Origin: Linyphia triangularis
Lineage: Eukaryota; Arthropoda; Arachnida; Araneae; Linyphiidae
Assembly (NCBI GenBank): GCA_963978545.1
Contig: OZ021732.1
Span: 50,015,214 to 50,079,213, forward strand
DNA: 64,000 bases
Reading direction: 5' to 3'
Shown here: piece after piece, positions 53,868 to 64,000 of the stretch
Position numbering within the stretch: position 1 is the stretch's first letter
Layout of the letters: each line of letters begins with the position of its first letter
Program-made: the position numbers and the translations under genes
Notes under the pieces: generated by a model
Databases searched by the model: none
Seen by the model: the letters and a program-made list of their open reading frames with translations, nothing else
Told to the model about the DNA's origin: nothing

Positions 53868-55419
53868 CACTGGTGTGCAAAACTTAAGCAACAGGTGGTT
53901 TTTTTTTGCCATAACTCCACGAGAAATCATCTGAGAGACATGAAATTCAGAAATGTGGGAAAGTATTATGTACGTAAAGGATGACGAAAGTATCGGCGCT
54001 GAAAACGGTACGCAATGCACACGGTATGGAATCAAACAAAAACAAGCTTTATTGAACGCATAGTATCGTGACTCATGATTGTCAATCCAAGAGGAAGAAC
54101 AACAAGCAGATGTTCCTTAATATGGGATATGCCCTCCCCTCACTGCAATGGTTGCTTCGCACCGTCTTCGCATACTAAGAACCAGCTGGTGCAACATTTC
54201 TTGAGGTAGGAGTGCCCATTCCTCAATCAGCATCTGTTTGAGTTGTTGGGTGTTCTCCGGAGGATGTAAGCGTGCTGCAATGCGTCTCCCCAAAGCTTCC
54301 CACACATGTTCGATGGAATTTAAATCTGGGGAGTAAGCTGGCCAATCCATTCGACTGATATTTTCACTTTCCAGTAGCTCCTCAACAGCAAGAGTCTGAT
54401 GTGGCCGTGCATTGTCATCCATAAAAATGAAGTCTGGGCCAATGGCACCTCGGAACAGACGCTCATGGGAAAGGAGTACCTCCTCACAATAGCGATCCCC
54501 GGTTACAGACCCTCTGTCGAAAACGTGGAGCTCAGTTCACCCGTTCAGCATAAGGCCTCCCCAGACAAGAACTCCAGGACCGCCGTTACGGTGTCTCTCC
54601 TTGATGTTACTGGGATAAAACCGTGTCCCGACCTCTCTCCAAATCAAAACGCGTTGAGAATCACTTCCGGTACTGAACCGACTCTCATCCGTAAAGAGGA
54701 CACGACTCTATTGATCAGTTGTCCAGTTTTTGTGCTCTCTGTACCACTGTAAACGGTGGCGTTGGTGGCCAACTTTCAACGGGAGGAAGCGTTCAGGACG
54801 GCAGCCAAATAGGCCTTCTTTGTGAAGGCGTCTGGCCACAGTAAAGCACGACACTTGTCGCCCCGTTGCTGTACAGAGTTGCTGAGCAATGGCGCTTGCT
54901 GACTGCTGTCGGCCTCTTTTCGCCTGCAGGACGATATATCGGTCATCCCTTGCAGTTGTCGTCCTCGGGCGGCCACCACCAACCTTTTAAACAGCTGTAC
55001 TTGTGGTTTGGAACGCTTTCCAAGCGCGCGAAACGACACTTTTGTTGATACCGAACTCTGCAGCTACACTGGTGACAGTATGCCCCTCCTCCAGCTTTCC
55101 GATCATTCTTCCACGTGTGAAGTCGTCCAGGGGATTTCTTCTAGCCATATTTCACGAACTGACTCACTGGCACTTGCAGCGAATATGTTGAATTGTGTCT
55201 ATGTCCTTCCTTTTATTCTACTGTTGAGCTGCGCGCGTCGACATCACGCGTTTTGCGTACGCTCATGTCGCCTCTGACGTTTCGTTCCTGATATTTGCAT
55301 ACGCATGAAGTTTCTATTGACTTACGTGTTCATTGTACTGATCTCCAGACCTCCTTATCTGCAATTTCATGGCTATCTTCTAAATTTTTATATTGTTGCT
55401 TAAGTTTTGCACACCAGTG
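53868..55419 (-). mobile_element. Tc1-type transposon with perfect inverted ends
   Basis: A 1552-bp element beginning CACTGGTGTGCAAAACTTAA. The terminal repeat is perfect over 25 bases at each end and flanked by TA (53866-53867 and 55420-55421), the classic Tc1/mariner target duplication. It carries one full-length transposase frame with three stop codons. Confidence 0.92.
54117..55148 (-). pseudogene. Tc1-type transposase, three in-frame stops
   Basis: The ATG is at 55148, and one frame of 343 codons runs to the stop at 54117 with no insertion or deletion. The N-terminus holds a paired helix-turn-helix (TRGRMIGKLEEGHTVTSVAA and SVVSRAWKAF). A GRPR motif (GGGRPRTT) follows, then the DDE core: FTDESRFS, FIFMDDNARPH and YSPDLNSIEHVWEALGRR. 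The three catalytic acidic residues are present. Three nonsense codons interrupt it: TAA at 54987-54989, TAG at 54708-54710 and TGA at 54537-54539. A sense reading at each is easily explained by single-base changes. Perfect terminal repeats plus an otherwise full frame suggest a young copy that was silenced only by point changes. Confidence 0.9.
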
Positions 55420-55458
55420 TACTTGCAATGAGAAGTTCACGTAGTTGATTTTTAGTAG

Positions 55459-55690
55459 TTTCTTATTATACCTAGTTTGTTTCTTATTATAACGTAATTT
55501 CTTATTATACCTAGTTTGTTTCTTATTATACCGTAATTTCTTATTATACCTAGTTTGTTTCTTATTATACCTAGTTTGTTTCTTATTATACCGTAATTTC
55601 TTATTATCCATAGTTTGTTTCTTGCTATACCATAATTTCTTATTATACCTAATTTGTTTCTTATTATACCATAATTTCTTATTATATCTA
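55459..55690 (+). repeat. Minisatellite, about 19-20-bp units
   Basis: TTTCTTATTATACCTAGTTTG and TTTCTTATTATACCGTAA-type units alternate about a dozen times. The ORF-like translation on the minus strand (repeats of TRYNKK) is an artefact of this array. Confidence 0.85.
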
Positions 55691-57045
55691 GCTTGATAGA
55701 ATTATGTGGGAAATTACGTGTTTCCGTACATCACTTCCATCTACAACCACATGATGACTTTACAGTGTTGGTCTTTTGCTTGCAACTAATGGGGTAGGGG
55801 ACCACGAACAGGTCTGTTAGAGGGAACGCCTGGAAATTTCTCCGATATTGAATTGGTGTTACTTACTGAACAAATGTATGTGTAATTTGGATTTAGTTTG
55901 TAAATGTTTACCTCCGGCAATACTTCAATGGCTTTTTGCATTCCAGATGCTTGCGTGATATTTAGTTTTTCGTTTTTGATAACAGAAAACTGGTATGTAT
56001 TTTTACTTATATAAATTGGCCTTTTCAGTAAGACATTAGTTCGATTCCTGGTTTTCTTTCGGAAATATTTATTGTATGATATCCGATGCACTTTTACTTT
56101 GCATCTTACACGCAAGACAAATTTAAAAATCGAGTAACTGCGGAAATCATAAAAAGGTGCATTTAAAAAAAAAGAAACATATCATTTTCTTTGCAAAATT
56201 AGTACCCATATTTATGTGTAGGTCTGTTTTGACACTTCACGAACCAGGCTCGCTTCGCTCACTAAGGATTCATGGCTAAGCAAACATAAGCTCTCTTAGC
56301 TCGCTAAAAAGTTTCATTGCAATTCAAGCACAGGCTCGTTTCTCACGCTAAATGTTATACGCAAACCCATCATTGCAACCTCCCCCCATCTCCCCCTACT
56401 TAAAACTATTGTTAGAATATTTCCCCATCAATACAATACCTCCCCTTCTGATTTTTTTTATTTTTTAACCTTCTTTCCGTCGATACAAATCCTTTCTATC
56501 AAAAAAGCCCCCCCCCCCCAAAAAAAAAATCATACAATCCCTTCCTCCCAAATTTTTTTAAAATCCTTTTTCTCGTCTATACAAATCCCAACCCACCTAC
56601 CCCTCACCATTTCAAGAAAAAAATAACTCTGTTTTAAAAGTATAACCAACCTCTCAAGTGAAAAACTTTAAAAAAAAAAAATCTGTTTCCACAACCCACA
56701 AAATTTACAAAAAAGAAATTCTTCAAATCATTCAATCACAAAATCACACAAAAAGGATCTTCATGGTAAACGAATTCAAAAGAAACAAATATCGAATAAA
56801 AAAAAAATGGCATGATTAAAAAGAAACTCTCAAAGCAATTAGAAGATCAAATCTACGTATGTTGAAAACTTCAGAGTTCTACACGTATTGGAAATCACTT
56901 TCTATGGAGTTTTAGACACACAGGCTCTTTTTATTACTCCATAGATAGTTACGACCAACATTAGTTGATATAAGGTTTTGTAGTGGCTTTTACCTTTCAT
57001 TTTCTAAATGTTTTGTTTGTAATTTGCAAGTGATTTTCACTCAAC
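55691..57045. other. Non-coding interval with a copy of an array seen at 35.2 kb
   Basis: 56230-56350 is an inverted relative of the tandem array at 35165-35380, and the following C-rich, poly-A segment (56380-56700) matches the flank of that array. No gene is seen. Confidence 0.45.
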
Positions 57046-57390
57046 TTGTCAAAAGATACCGCTTGCCACCCTTCCTCCCTCTTTCCGAGTGATCGAAGGT
57101 CAATTCACAGTTGCTCGCAATCTTGTGACCCAAGGAGGAAAGCCCCGTGTTATTCCTGTTTCCTCACGTACAAGACGCGTTTTTCCTCGTATGCCGCTGT
57201 TCGCATGTCAGACCTTCCACCAGTTTCAAATATCCTTGAACTTGAGTCTTATCAGCAACCATCAAAACTATGGAGATAAAAAAAAATCTAAGCCCCATGC
57301 AAACCCCAATGTAGTAAAAAATAATATTAATAATAATAATAATTATACAAGTATTCGCTGTTTAACGAGTCTGATTTCTCTCTTCTAATT
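57046..57390. other. GC-richer segment of unknown nature
   Basis: The sequence is visibly less AT-rich than its surroundings and has short open frames on both strands (about 77-99 codons). None matches a family I know. It could be a decayed coding relic or a promoter region. Confidence 0.25.
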
Positions 57391-59672
57391 GGAAATAACG
57401 AGGAGACCAAGATTTTCTTTGAAATACTAACATTTATTTTAAAATGTTATTCTAAGTATGAAAATGTAGCAGAAATACAAAGACAATACATCGCAGGGAG
57501 TTTCAGGCAGATCCACCTACGCGACTTACAATTAATCGAATAAAACATAAGTTTGTAACGAATAGAACTGTTTAGGATGTTCGTAGGCAATCAAGAACAT
57601 CTGAACGAGCTTTATACCAGTCAGAAACGAGTACTGGAAAGTTATTGGAAAACAACAAAACAATCAAGTCGTGAGATAGGCATCAGCAAATCTAGTGTCA
57701 ATCGCATATTGCTCATTTGCAGATGTTAATTCTTCCAGTGTCTTTGGTTTGTTGTCGTAAACTTCATCGTTAGCACTAAACCTACCAGAGCGGTGAAATG
57801 ACCACTTTTGAGAATTTAATCAAAATTGTTAAATTCCAGGTCTTAATTTTTTTTCCTAAAGCGCCCCCCCCCCCCCCAATAAAAAATATTCTTTAATTAC
57901 TACCATGATAATTATTTTGGGTTTTATTGCCTATCCTAAATTTTGTATTATTTATAATCAACTGGAAAAGAATGTAATGTTTATTTGAAAAGCGGTCATT
58001 TTGACCGCCATCGGTAGAAATAGGTATTTATAAAACGTCGGTAGGCTTAGTGTTAAAGTATCCCCACAACAAAAAGTATAGTAGAATCAGGTCTGTAGAA
58101 CAGGGAGGGTATTCTATAGGATATTGTCTTTATACTTCTGCTATATTTTCATATTTCCAATAGCATTTATTTTAAAAAAGTATTTTTTTTATTCAAGTGA
58201 TTATTGGTGTACTCATTATTTCCAATCAATTACACCCTGAAAAGAAAGAAAAAAGAAAGTTATGTCCTATTTAACAAAGTATACATATTTTTGGAACACC
58301 TTGCATTTAGTGCGTATGGGAGTGCATATCGTAAATTTAAAACTGCGAGTACAAATACTGTCACTTATTGCCATGATTATTCAAAACAATAACTTTGTTT
58401 GAGAAATGAAATTTTGATATTAAATCAAAGAGATAGATTAGCAATTATATTTGTGATTGTAACTCAAAATTGGAATGATTTGAAACGTCCAAATTAAATC
58501 GAATAAAGGTTTTAACTATGTATGATAAGTTATCTCTTGTCAAAAATTAAATTTCAGACTTTTATGTAACTATAAAAGTTTCATTTGGAGGTCATATGAA
58601 ATAATCACGAAATGTGTAATAGTTAATTAGAATTGAAAAAAAAAAAAAAAAATGACAGGAAATAAATGATGTTATTCTTATTCTTACAGAAATAACAAAT
58701 GTAATAAATCTACTTTCACTGGGCCAGCTCAATCTAAAGGATCCGACAAATAAAAAGCCTTATAGTATTTTAGTTTCAATGCATTACCTTTAATTTCAAA
58801 GTAAAAGGTAAACTTTTAACAATTTACACAGATTTTTGGAAACTTAACATTTGGAATTTGCATGGTAATCGAAAACAAATTTTAATCTACGCGAAATAAA
58901 CAGTACTAAAACATCAAATCACTCTTTAGGAGGTATTCATAATCGGCAGAAGGATTTAATCATATTCTAACTTAACGGAGGAGACACCGTTATTACTTTC
59001 TATTACTCATGTGTCACTATAAGAAAATATTGTTTTCAGTCTTTATTTTTTTCTTTCTTTTTTTTTTTTTTTTTTTCTCCCGTTTTGAAAACATCCTAAC
59101 TTTAAAAAAGTGATCTAGAAAAAATGAATGTCTGTGTATACGTGGTCAGCATAACTCCCGAGCGAGTTGACCTACGTTGTTCAAATTTGGTGAACGGCTT
59201 AGTGGTGGCCATGGGATCTATCATTAAGGTTTTCGTGCGCAAAACATGAAAAAATTACGTTTTTCAGCAATTGCTAAAAAACGGCGCTAACGATTTTGAT
59301 CAAAATCGGTAAGATAATGCCTCTTAAGATGTACTAAACATCCCCGCATCCGAAATTCCCATAAAAATACTATGAAGGCGTAAAAAGTTAAAAAACGAAT
59401 GTCTTAAACCCAGAACTTCTCTTCACTTGAACATCACTCATCAACGACAGTTTTTCTCCTCTTCTCTTTTTTCACTTTGAAGAAAGGATAATGTAAGAAT
59501 TATCGAAAAATATATCGCCAAATTCGCCATTTTTTTATACCAGTAGGAATTTTTGCCAAAAATATCGCCAAACTGGCCATTTTTTCTTTTTTCTTTTTTC
59601 AAATGAATAAAAGTATGAAAATGGTAATAACACTATTCCAAGTCAAATTTAAATGTAGTGACCAGTATTCTA
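57391..59672. other. Non-coding interval
   Basis: AT-rich sequence with a C run near 57863. A segment near 59120-59400 (CTCCCGAGCGAGTTGACCTA and following) reads like a diverged repeat, but I found no second copy in the window. Confidence 0.4.
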
Positions 59673-60573
59673 CAGGGTTGCCACTCAAAATACAAAACAA
59701 AATTCCCTGACTTTTCCAGGTTTTCCAGACAATTTTTTTAAATTTCCAGGTTTGATTTCAAACCGAAGTAAACAAAATTTTTTGCCTACAATAGCAATTC
59801 AAATTGTAATTTTAGAGTGGAATTATACAGAAAAAAAATTCTGTATTTTAATATGGCATTTTTATCAATTAATCAAAATTTTGGCAAAAAAACAGAAATC
59901 CATTTTTTTTTATTTTTTTTTCCTGCGGAACTCTGAAATATTTGTGATTTGTGTTGTCAAACACTGATGTAATTGCACGCTAAGATAAATTAATTAGATG
60001 GTAGAAGTAGCAAACTGTGCATCTCCCTTTATATTTCCCAGGGGTGAAAACAGTCAAAATATAAAAAAAGAGGAAAATACATACACAGCGTTATTTTAAA
60101 CTCCAAAAATAGCTGAATAAAAATATATTTGTGTACTAATATGTGTACAGAACATTGGCGCAGCTAGAAATTTTTCTGAGGGGTGTTTTAGACAAGTTCA
60201 GTCTGATAAAACCCTACAGAGTCCATTAAAAATAATAAAATTGTAGAATTCTCAGAAGAAGAAAAAGCAGAAATCGGCGTAAAAGCGAAAGAATCTCACC
60301 CGTTTTTCAGTCAATATGCTTTCAGTGGGTGTTTTTTGCACATTGTTACAAGAAATTATCATATGCTGAATCAGAATATGCAATATCAGAACGCTGAAAA
60401 AAATTACTAAACTTCTTGGGAAAAAAACTTGAATCTGAAAGAAATTCCCTGACTTTTCCAGAAAATATAAAATTTTTGAGTTTTCCTTTACATTTCCCTG
60501 ACCTTTTTTAGGCATTTTCATTTTCCTTGACAATTCCAGGTTTTCCCTGTTTTCCAGGTGCGTGGCAGCCCTG
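59673..60573. mobile_element. Inverted-repeat element with TTTTCCAGG-type internal repeats
   Basis: It starts CAGGGTTGCCACTCAAAA and ends in the complement of CAGGGCTGCCACGCACC. Sub-motifs TTCCCTGACTTTTCCAGG and TTTTCCAGG recur at 59703-59750 and 60443-60560. It is the opposite-strand counterpart of the element at 11946-12395. Flanking TTCTA and TTATA agree at four of five positions. The middle has no coding sequence. Confidence 0.5.
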
Positions 60574-60578
60574 TTATA

Positions 60579-62136
60579 CACTGCGTGAAAAAAGTAGAAG
60601 GACACATGATTTTTTTTTATAAATAAAAAACACTGATTTTTTTCATAACAATTTAATGAGTAACACTTTAAATTACTAATTACAAACAGATAACTGTATC
60701 TGAAAATTGAAACAAAAAAAATACAGGTCAAGTACAGCAATAAATCAGTTTTGACTTCATCATACTCTGTGAAAAAAGTAAAAGGACACTTCTAAATAAT
60801 GTAAATAAAAGTCTTATTAATAGGGAATTCTTCCACCATTGGCTTTGATTACTTCAAAAATTCGATTTGGCATCGAATCATAAAAAGTTTGAATTTCTGT
60901 TTGGCAGAAATTGTCCCATACATAATTCAAAGTTCTCCGAAGCTCAACTATAGATTCAAACTGCTTGCCTTCCGCGTAAACGCGACGAACAATCATTGCC
61001 CATATGTTCTCTACAATGTTGAGGTCCGAGCTTTTAGCAGGCCATGGCAAAACCCGAACATTATTTGCTGCAAACCAATTTTTAACGCCATTAGCTGTGT
61101 GAATTGATGTTCGGCTCTGTTGAATAATCCAGTAATTTCGGCCTAGCTCAACGCCGTAGGGAAGGAGATCTGAATTCAAGACTTGGATGTAATCTGTGTG
61201 TTTCTGCCTGCCACTCAGGAACACTAGGCTTGTTCTTCCTCCGTACCCGACTGCCAACCAAACCATTAAACTCCCTCCTCCCATCTGTCGGGTAGAATAA
61301 GTCTTTTCTTCAATACCGAAACAGTGCCGTATTTGTAGCCATCTGGACCGTCTAAATTAAATCTTTTCTCATCAGAAAATATAACGGAGGTCCATTCTGA
61401 CGTCCAGGACATGTGGTTTTTAGCCCAGTGCAGTCGGTGTTCAATGTGCCTTTCATTCCATTTGGGATGGTGCTTCCTTTTTCGGAATACAAAATTTTCG
61501 GACCTTTTTATGTAGTTGTAGACAGTTCTTCTTGAAACGTGTGTGATGCCTGCATTATTTTGAGCTTTGGCAATATTTCCATCCGTTTTTTTTAGTTCCC
61601 GAATGATTTTTCTTTGATCGAGTTGCGTCAGTTTCTTAGGTCTGCCAGTCTTCTTTTTGGTTCCCTGACTACTAGGATTTCTTATATAGTTTGAAACAGT
61701 ATTTGGACTAATATGTAGCTGGCGTGCAATCTCTCTCATACCTTTCCCATCGTTTTTGTAGGCATAAATTTGGCCTTTTTCAAACTCACTTAAAGGTTTT
61801 CCTCTAGGCATTCTAAAAAGATGAAAACGACGGATTTTCAATAAAATAGTATGTTTTTCTTAACAAAAACAGTTAAAAAGAATGAAACACCTACCTTTGA
61901 GGTTTACAATATTCCAAAAAAAATTATTTTAGCACGTGTCCTTTTACTTTTTTCACACACCAAAAATCGTTAAGTTCTGATTTCCTTAATTTTTACGTGT
62001 GGTAGATAAAATTTACTCATTTATAAAAAAGAAAAAATAGCCAAACTACATAAAAAAAGAAATTTAGATCAGGAGGATCGAAATACAAAGCATAAATTAC
62101 AAAATATGACTGTCCTTCTACTTTTGCCCCGTAGTG
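60579..62136 (-). mobile_element. Tc1/mariner transposon with IR/DR ends
   Basis: Outer ends CACTGCGTGAAAAAAGTAGA and, on the other strand, CACTACGGGGCAAAAGTAGA abut TA at 60577-60578 and 62137-62138. Inner copies of the same motif (AAAAAAGTAAAAGGACAC) lie at 60769-60788 and, inverted, at 61935-61955, about 175-190 bp inside each end. This is the inverted-repeat/direct-repeat layout of Tc1/mariner elements such as Sleeping Beauty. The transposase inside is broken. The element sits directly against the right end of the 59673-60573 element. Confidence 0.8.
60817..61811 (-). pseudogene. Tc3/Tc1-type transposase, frameshifted and missing a catalytic residue
   Basis: The ATG at 61811 starts MPRGKPLSEFEKGQIYAYKN, a Tc3-like helix-turn-helix. 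A second DNA-binding helix region (SRRTVYNYIKRSEN) follows, then the first DDE block FSDEKRFNLDGPDG. The frame ends at 61266, and the protein continues in another frame from about 61284 (GGGSLMVWLAVGYGG), so one frameshift lies at about 61266-61290. The second block reads IIQQSRTSIHTANG where the family has QQDNA, so the second catalytic Asp is gone. The third block SSDLNIVENIW keeps its Glu, and the protein ends GGRIPY at 60817. It cannot be active. Confidence 0.85.
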
Positions 62137-62138
62137 TA

Positions 62139-64000
62139 GTGTAATTGAAAGTTGTGCGTGGCTCTACACTGCTAGTTTTTTCCAACTCTTCCAGAATATT
62201 CGAAGTTCCTCTAACAGTGGCGGAGATTAAGCACAAAAAAAGTGACCTGCATGCTGACGGGGAGAAGGGGGGGGGGGGGGAGTAAACTATGACATTTCAA
62301 TGATATCTCCGGCCACCTTGCTCTTTCATTAACTGCCACCACTGAATCATATCTTAAAAAACATTATATACATACCATTCATAATAATTTTAATTTACTG
62401 AATACTATTGTTAACAGTATAGAATTTTAACTTGAACTGGAATGTAGTTAATACTCGAAAACAGTGGCAACGATAACGAGGTGCAAAGGAGGACGATTAG
62501 CCCACACTTTTTTTTTTTATTTTAGTGATTTTAAAGTCAAAATCGTGCCTTTTCATTTTTGATCATTGATTCCTCAGGTAAAAAAAAAACCAAATAAATA
62601 AAGGTTTGTTTCCTGTAACATGGGTAAAAGTATCAAGGTAGGTAGTCAGGTAAAAGTTTTTTTTTTTTGCTAAATATTTTTAGCAAATACGCAAAAATAA
62701 ATATTATAGGAGTGTTAATGTGCAAGATTTAAAATTGATCAGTGATGTAAAATACGTATGTATTTTTATTTTTGTGGGTTAATATAATTTTTCTTCTTTT
62801 AACTGCTCATTACGCAATACTCAATGGCTTTAACGAACGTTATTTAAACAATTGATTTTTTTAAAAGTCTAAAAAAACAAGTTTAGGGTCAAAATTTTTT
62901 AAATTTTAATTTTAGGGTAGGTAGGGGTACAGGAAACAAACTATTTTTCCCCTCTTTCTTTGGCCTCACTTATGGATCCCAATCGCCGCCGTCACAGTTC
63001 AAAAACGTTTACTCATACTTGTCGTAGCTAGTACCAGGTGGTATTGTATAACATTAGGTTTATGTAAATCAAGAAGTAACTAGAAAGAAAGTGTTTCAAA
63101 TCTTGTTCTTTTCCACACCATTTTAGAGAAAAAAATAGTTTACGTTTAAATAAATCCTAGGAAACGAAATAGCTATTTTGGCATGAATTTTCAAACTAAT
63201 GTTCAATTGACATTTGCTCTAACAGCAAAGCTGATGAAGTGAGAAGGGAAGGGGGAGTAAGTGTATTCCTAACATATTGCGTATTCTGATACTTCTTCTC
63301 CAGACTTAAGTGATGAATCTGAAGACAAAGACAAAACAGCTACGCAAGTTGGGACAAATGCCTTACATTACGAAGCAAGAGCGATTGTTTAGAGTTTGAT
63401 TCTTAGAAAAATGTTGGGGTTTGCTAGACCGTATAGAACTAGAAATTACTTACGGGGAATGGAATATAAATACTGTTGCGTCTAGACTAAAAGGATATGG
63501 TGAAACTGTTGATTTAAATTCAAAACCCGCATCTTCCGTGGAGAGAATGATGATTTTTCTTTTCTTAAAACTTTTTACTTTTAATTGAAATTTTAAGAAA
63601 GTTTCAGGATCAAAATTTTGATCAATGTTTCCGGAGGAACAATTGTCCTCAATAAGTTGCAGCTATATCCTCCACTGGTCTGAAGTTCGTGCTGTTTTTT
63701 TTTCTTTTTTCTTTTGGTATCGTAACTGTTCTAAGTGAACAGATTTTGATGTTGCTTATTTTTAACCTTTTACTCTACTTTCTTGCGCTTAATGATTGAA
63801 TCGTGATTAAAATATTTAAACTTTGTTGCAGTTATATTATGATGAATTCGCAATTAACGTAAGGAAGACGTATTATTTTCGTAATATCAAAATTTAACAC
63901 GCGAGAAGCATATTTTTTTAGAATAGCTGTTATTTATAACTCCTTGCATTCGAATATTTTGTTAAGATTCAAACTTATTTCAATAGTGAGTAAGATAAAT
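62139..64000. other. Non-coding interval to the end of the window
   Basis: Contains a G run near 62268. 63240-63500 has a short stretch of mixed composition without a recognisable protein. No gene is supported. Confidence 0.4.

Noticed and set aside
54399..54752. ORF opposite the Tc1 transposase
   Set aside because: Antisense shadow of the transposase reading.
55330..55611. ORF on the minus strand with repeated YNKK motifs
   Set aside because: It is the translation of a minisatellite array, not a gene.

Overview
This is an AT-rich, intron-bearing animal nuclear sequence crowded with transposable elements. The one cellular gene I recognise has short exons split by kilobase introns. Copia, gypsy, BEL/Pao, Tc1/mariner, pogo/Tigger, piggyBac and hAT-like elements lie side by side. 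This suits an arthropod, and the element proteins look arachnid (spider-like); that species guess is from general recognition only and was not tested.

The cellular gene is LYAR (nucleolar C2HC zinc-finger protein) on the + strand. Seven coding exons between 14160 and 36671 join in frame to about 278 residues, and every junction has AG/GT borders. Each large intron has its own insertions. Intron 1 carries a miniature LTR element and a 109-bp-arm hairpin. Intron 2 carries a pogo-like non-autonomous transposon. Intron 6 (9.4 kb) carries an intact BEL/Pao retrotransposon, a hAT-like element and a second miniature LTR element.

Layout: 0-4.1 kb, small repeats (inverted-repeat element, solo miniature LTR, MITE, tRNA-SINE). 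5.1-6.9 kb, broken Tigger transposon (-). 7.0-11.2 kb, copia element with one nonsense codon and one frameshift. 11.9-13.7 kb, MITE and piggyBac relic. 14.1-36.7 kb, LYAR. 36.7-43.6 kb, intergenic sequence with a MITE copy, a 148-bp tandem repeat and a solo gypsy-type LTR. 43.65-47.23 kb, a young gypsy element whose single ORF joins gag-protease directly to the integrase tail. 47.2-64 kb, intergenic sequence with three Tc1-type transposons or relics, tandem repeats and an inverted-repeat element.

The most unusual signal is a family of miniature LTR elements (copies at 1425, 16544 and 35717). Their 115-138 bp LTRs each contain a tRNA-like segment with Pol III box A and box B. The two complete copies have a primer-binding-like site starting TTGRTGACCCG, about 200 bp of non-coding interior and a purine tract before the second LTR. 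This resembles plant Cassandra elements, which carry 5S rRNA in their LTRs, but with a tRNA-like module. A nearby tRNA-derived SINE has a very similar head.
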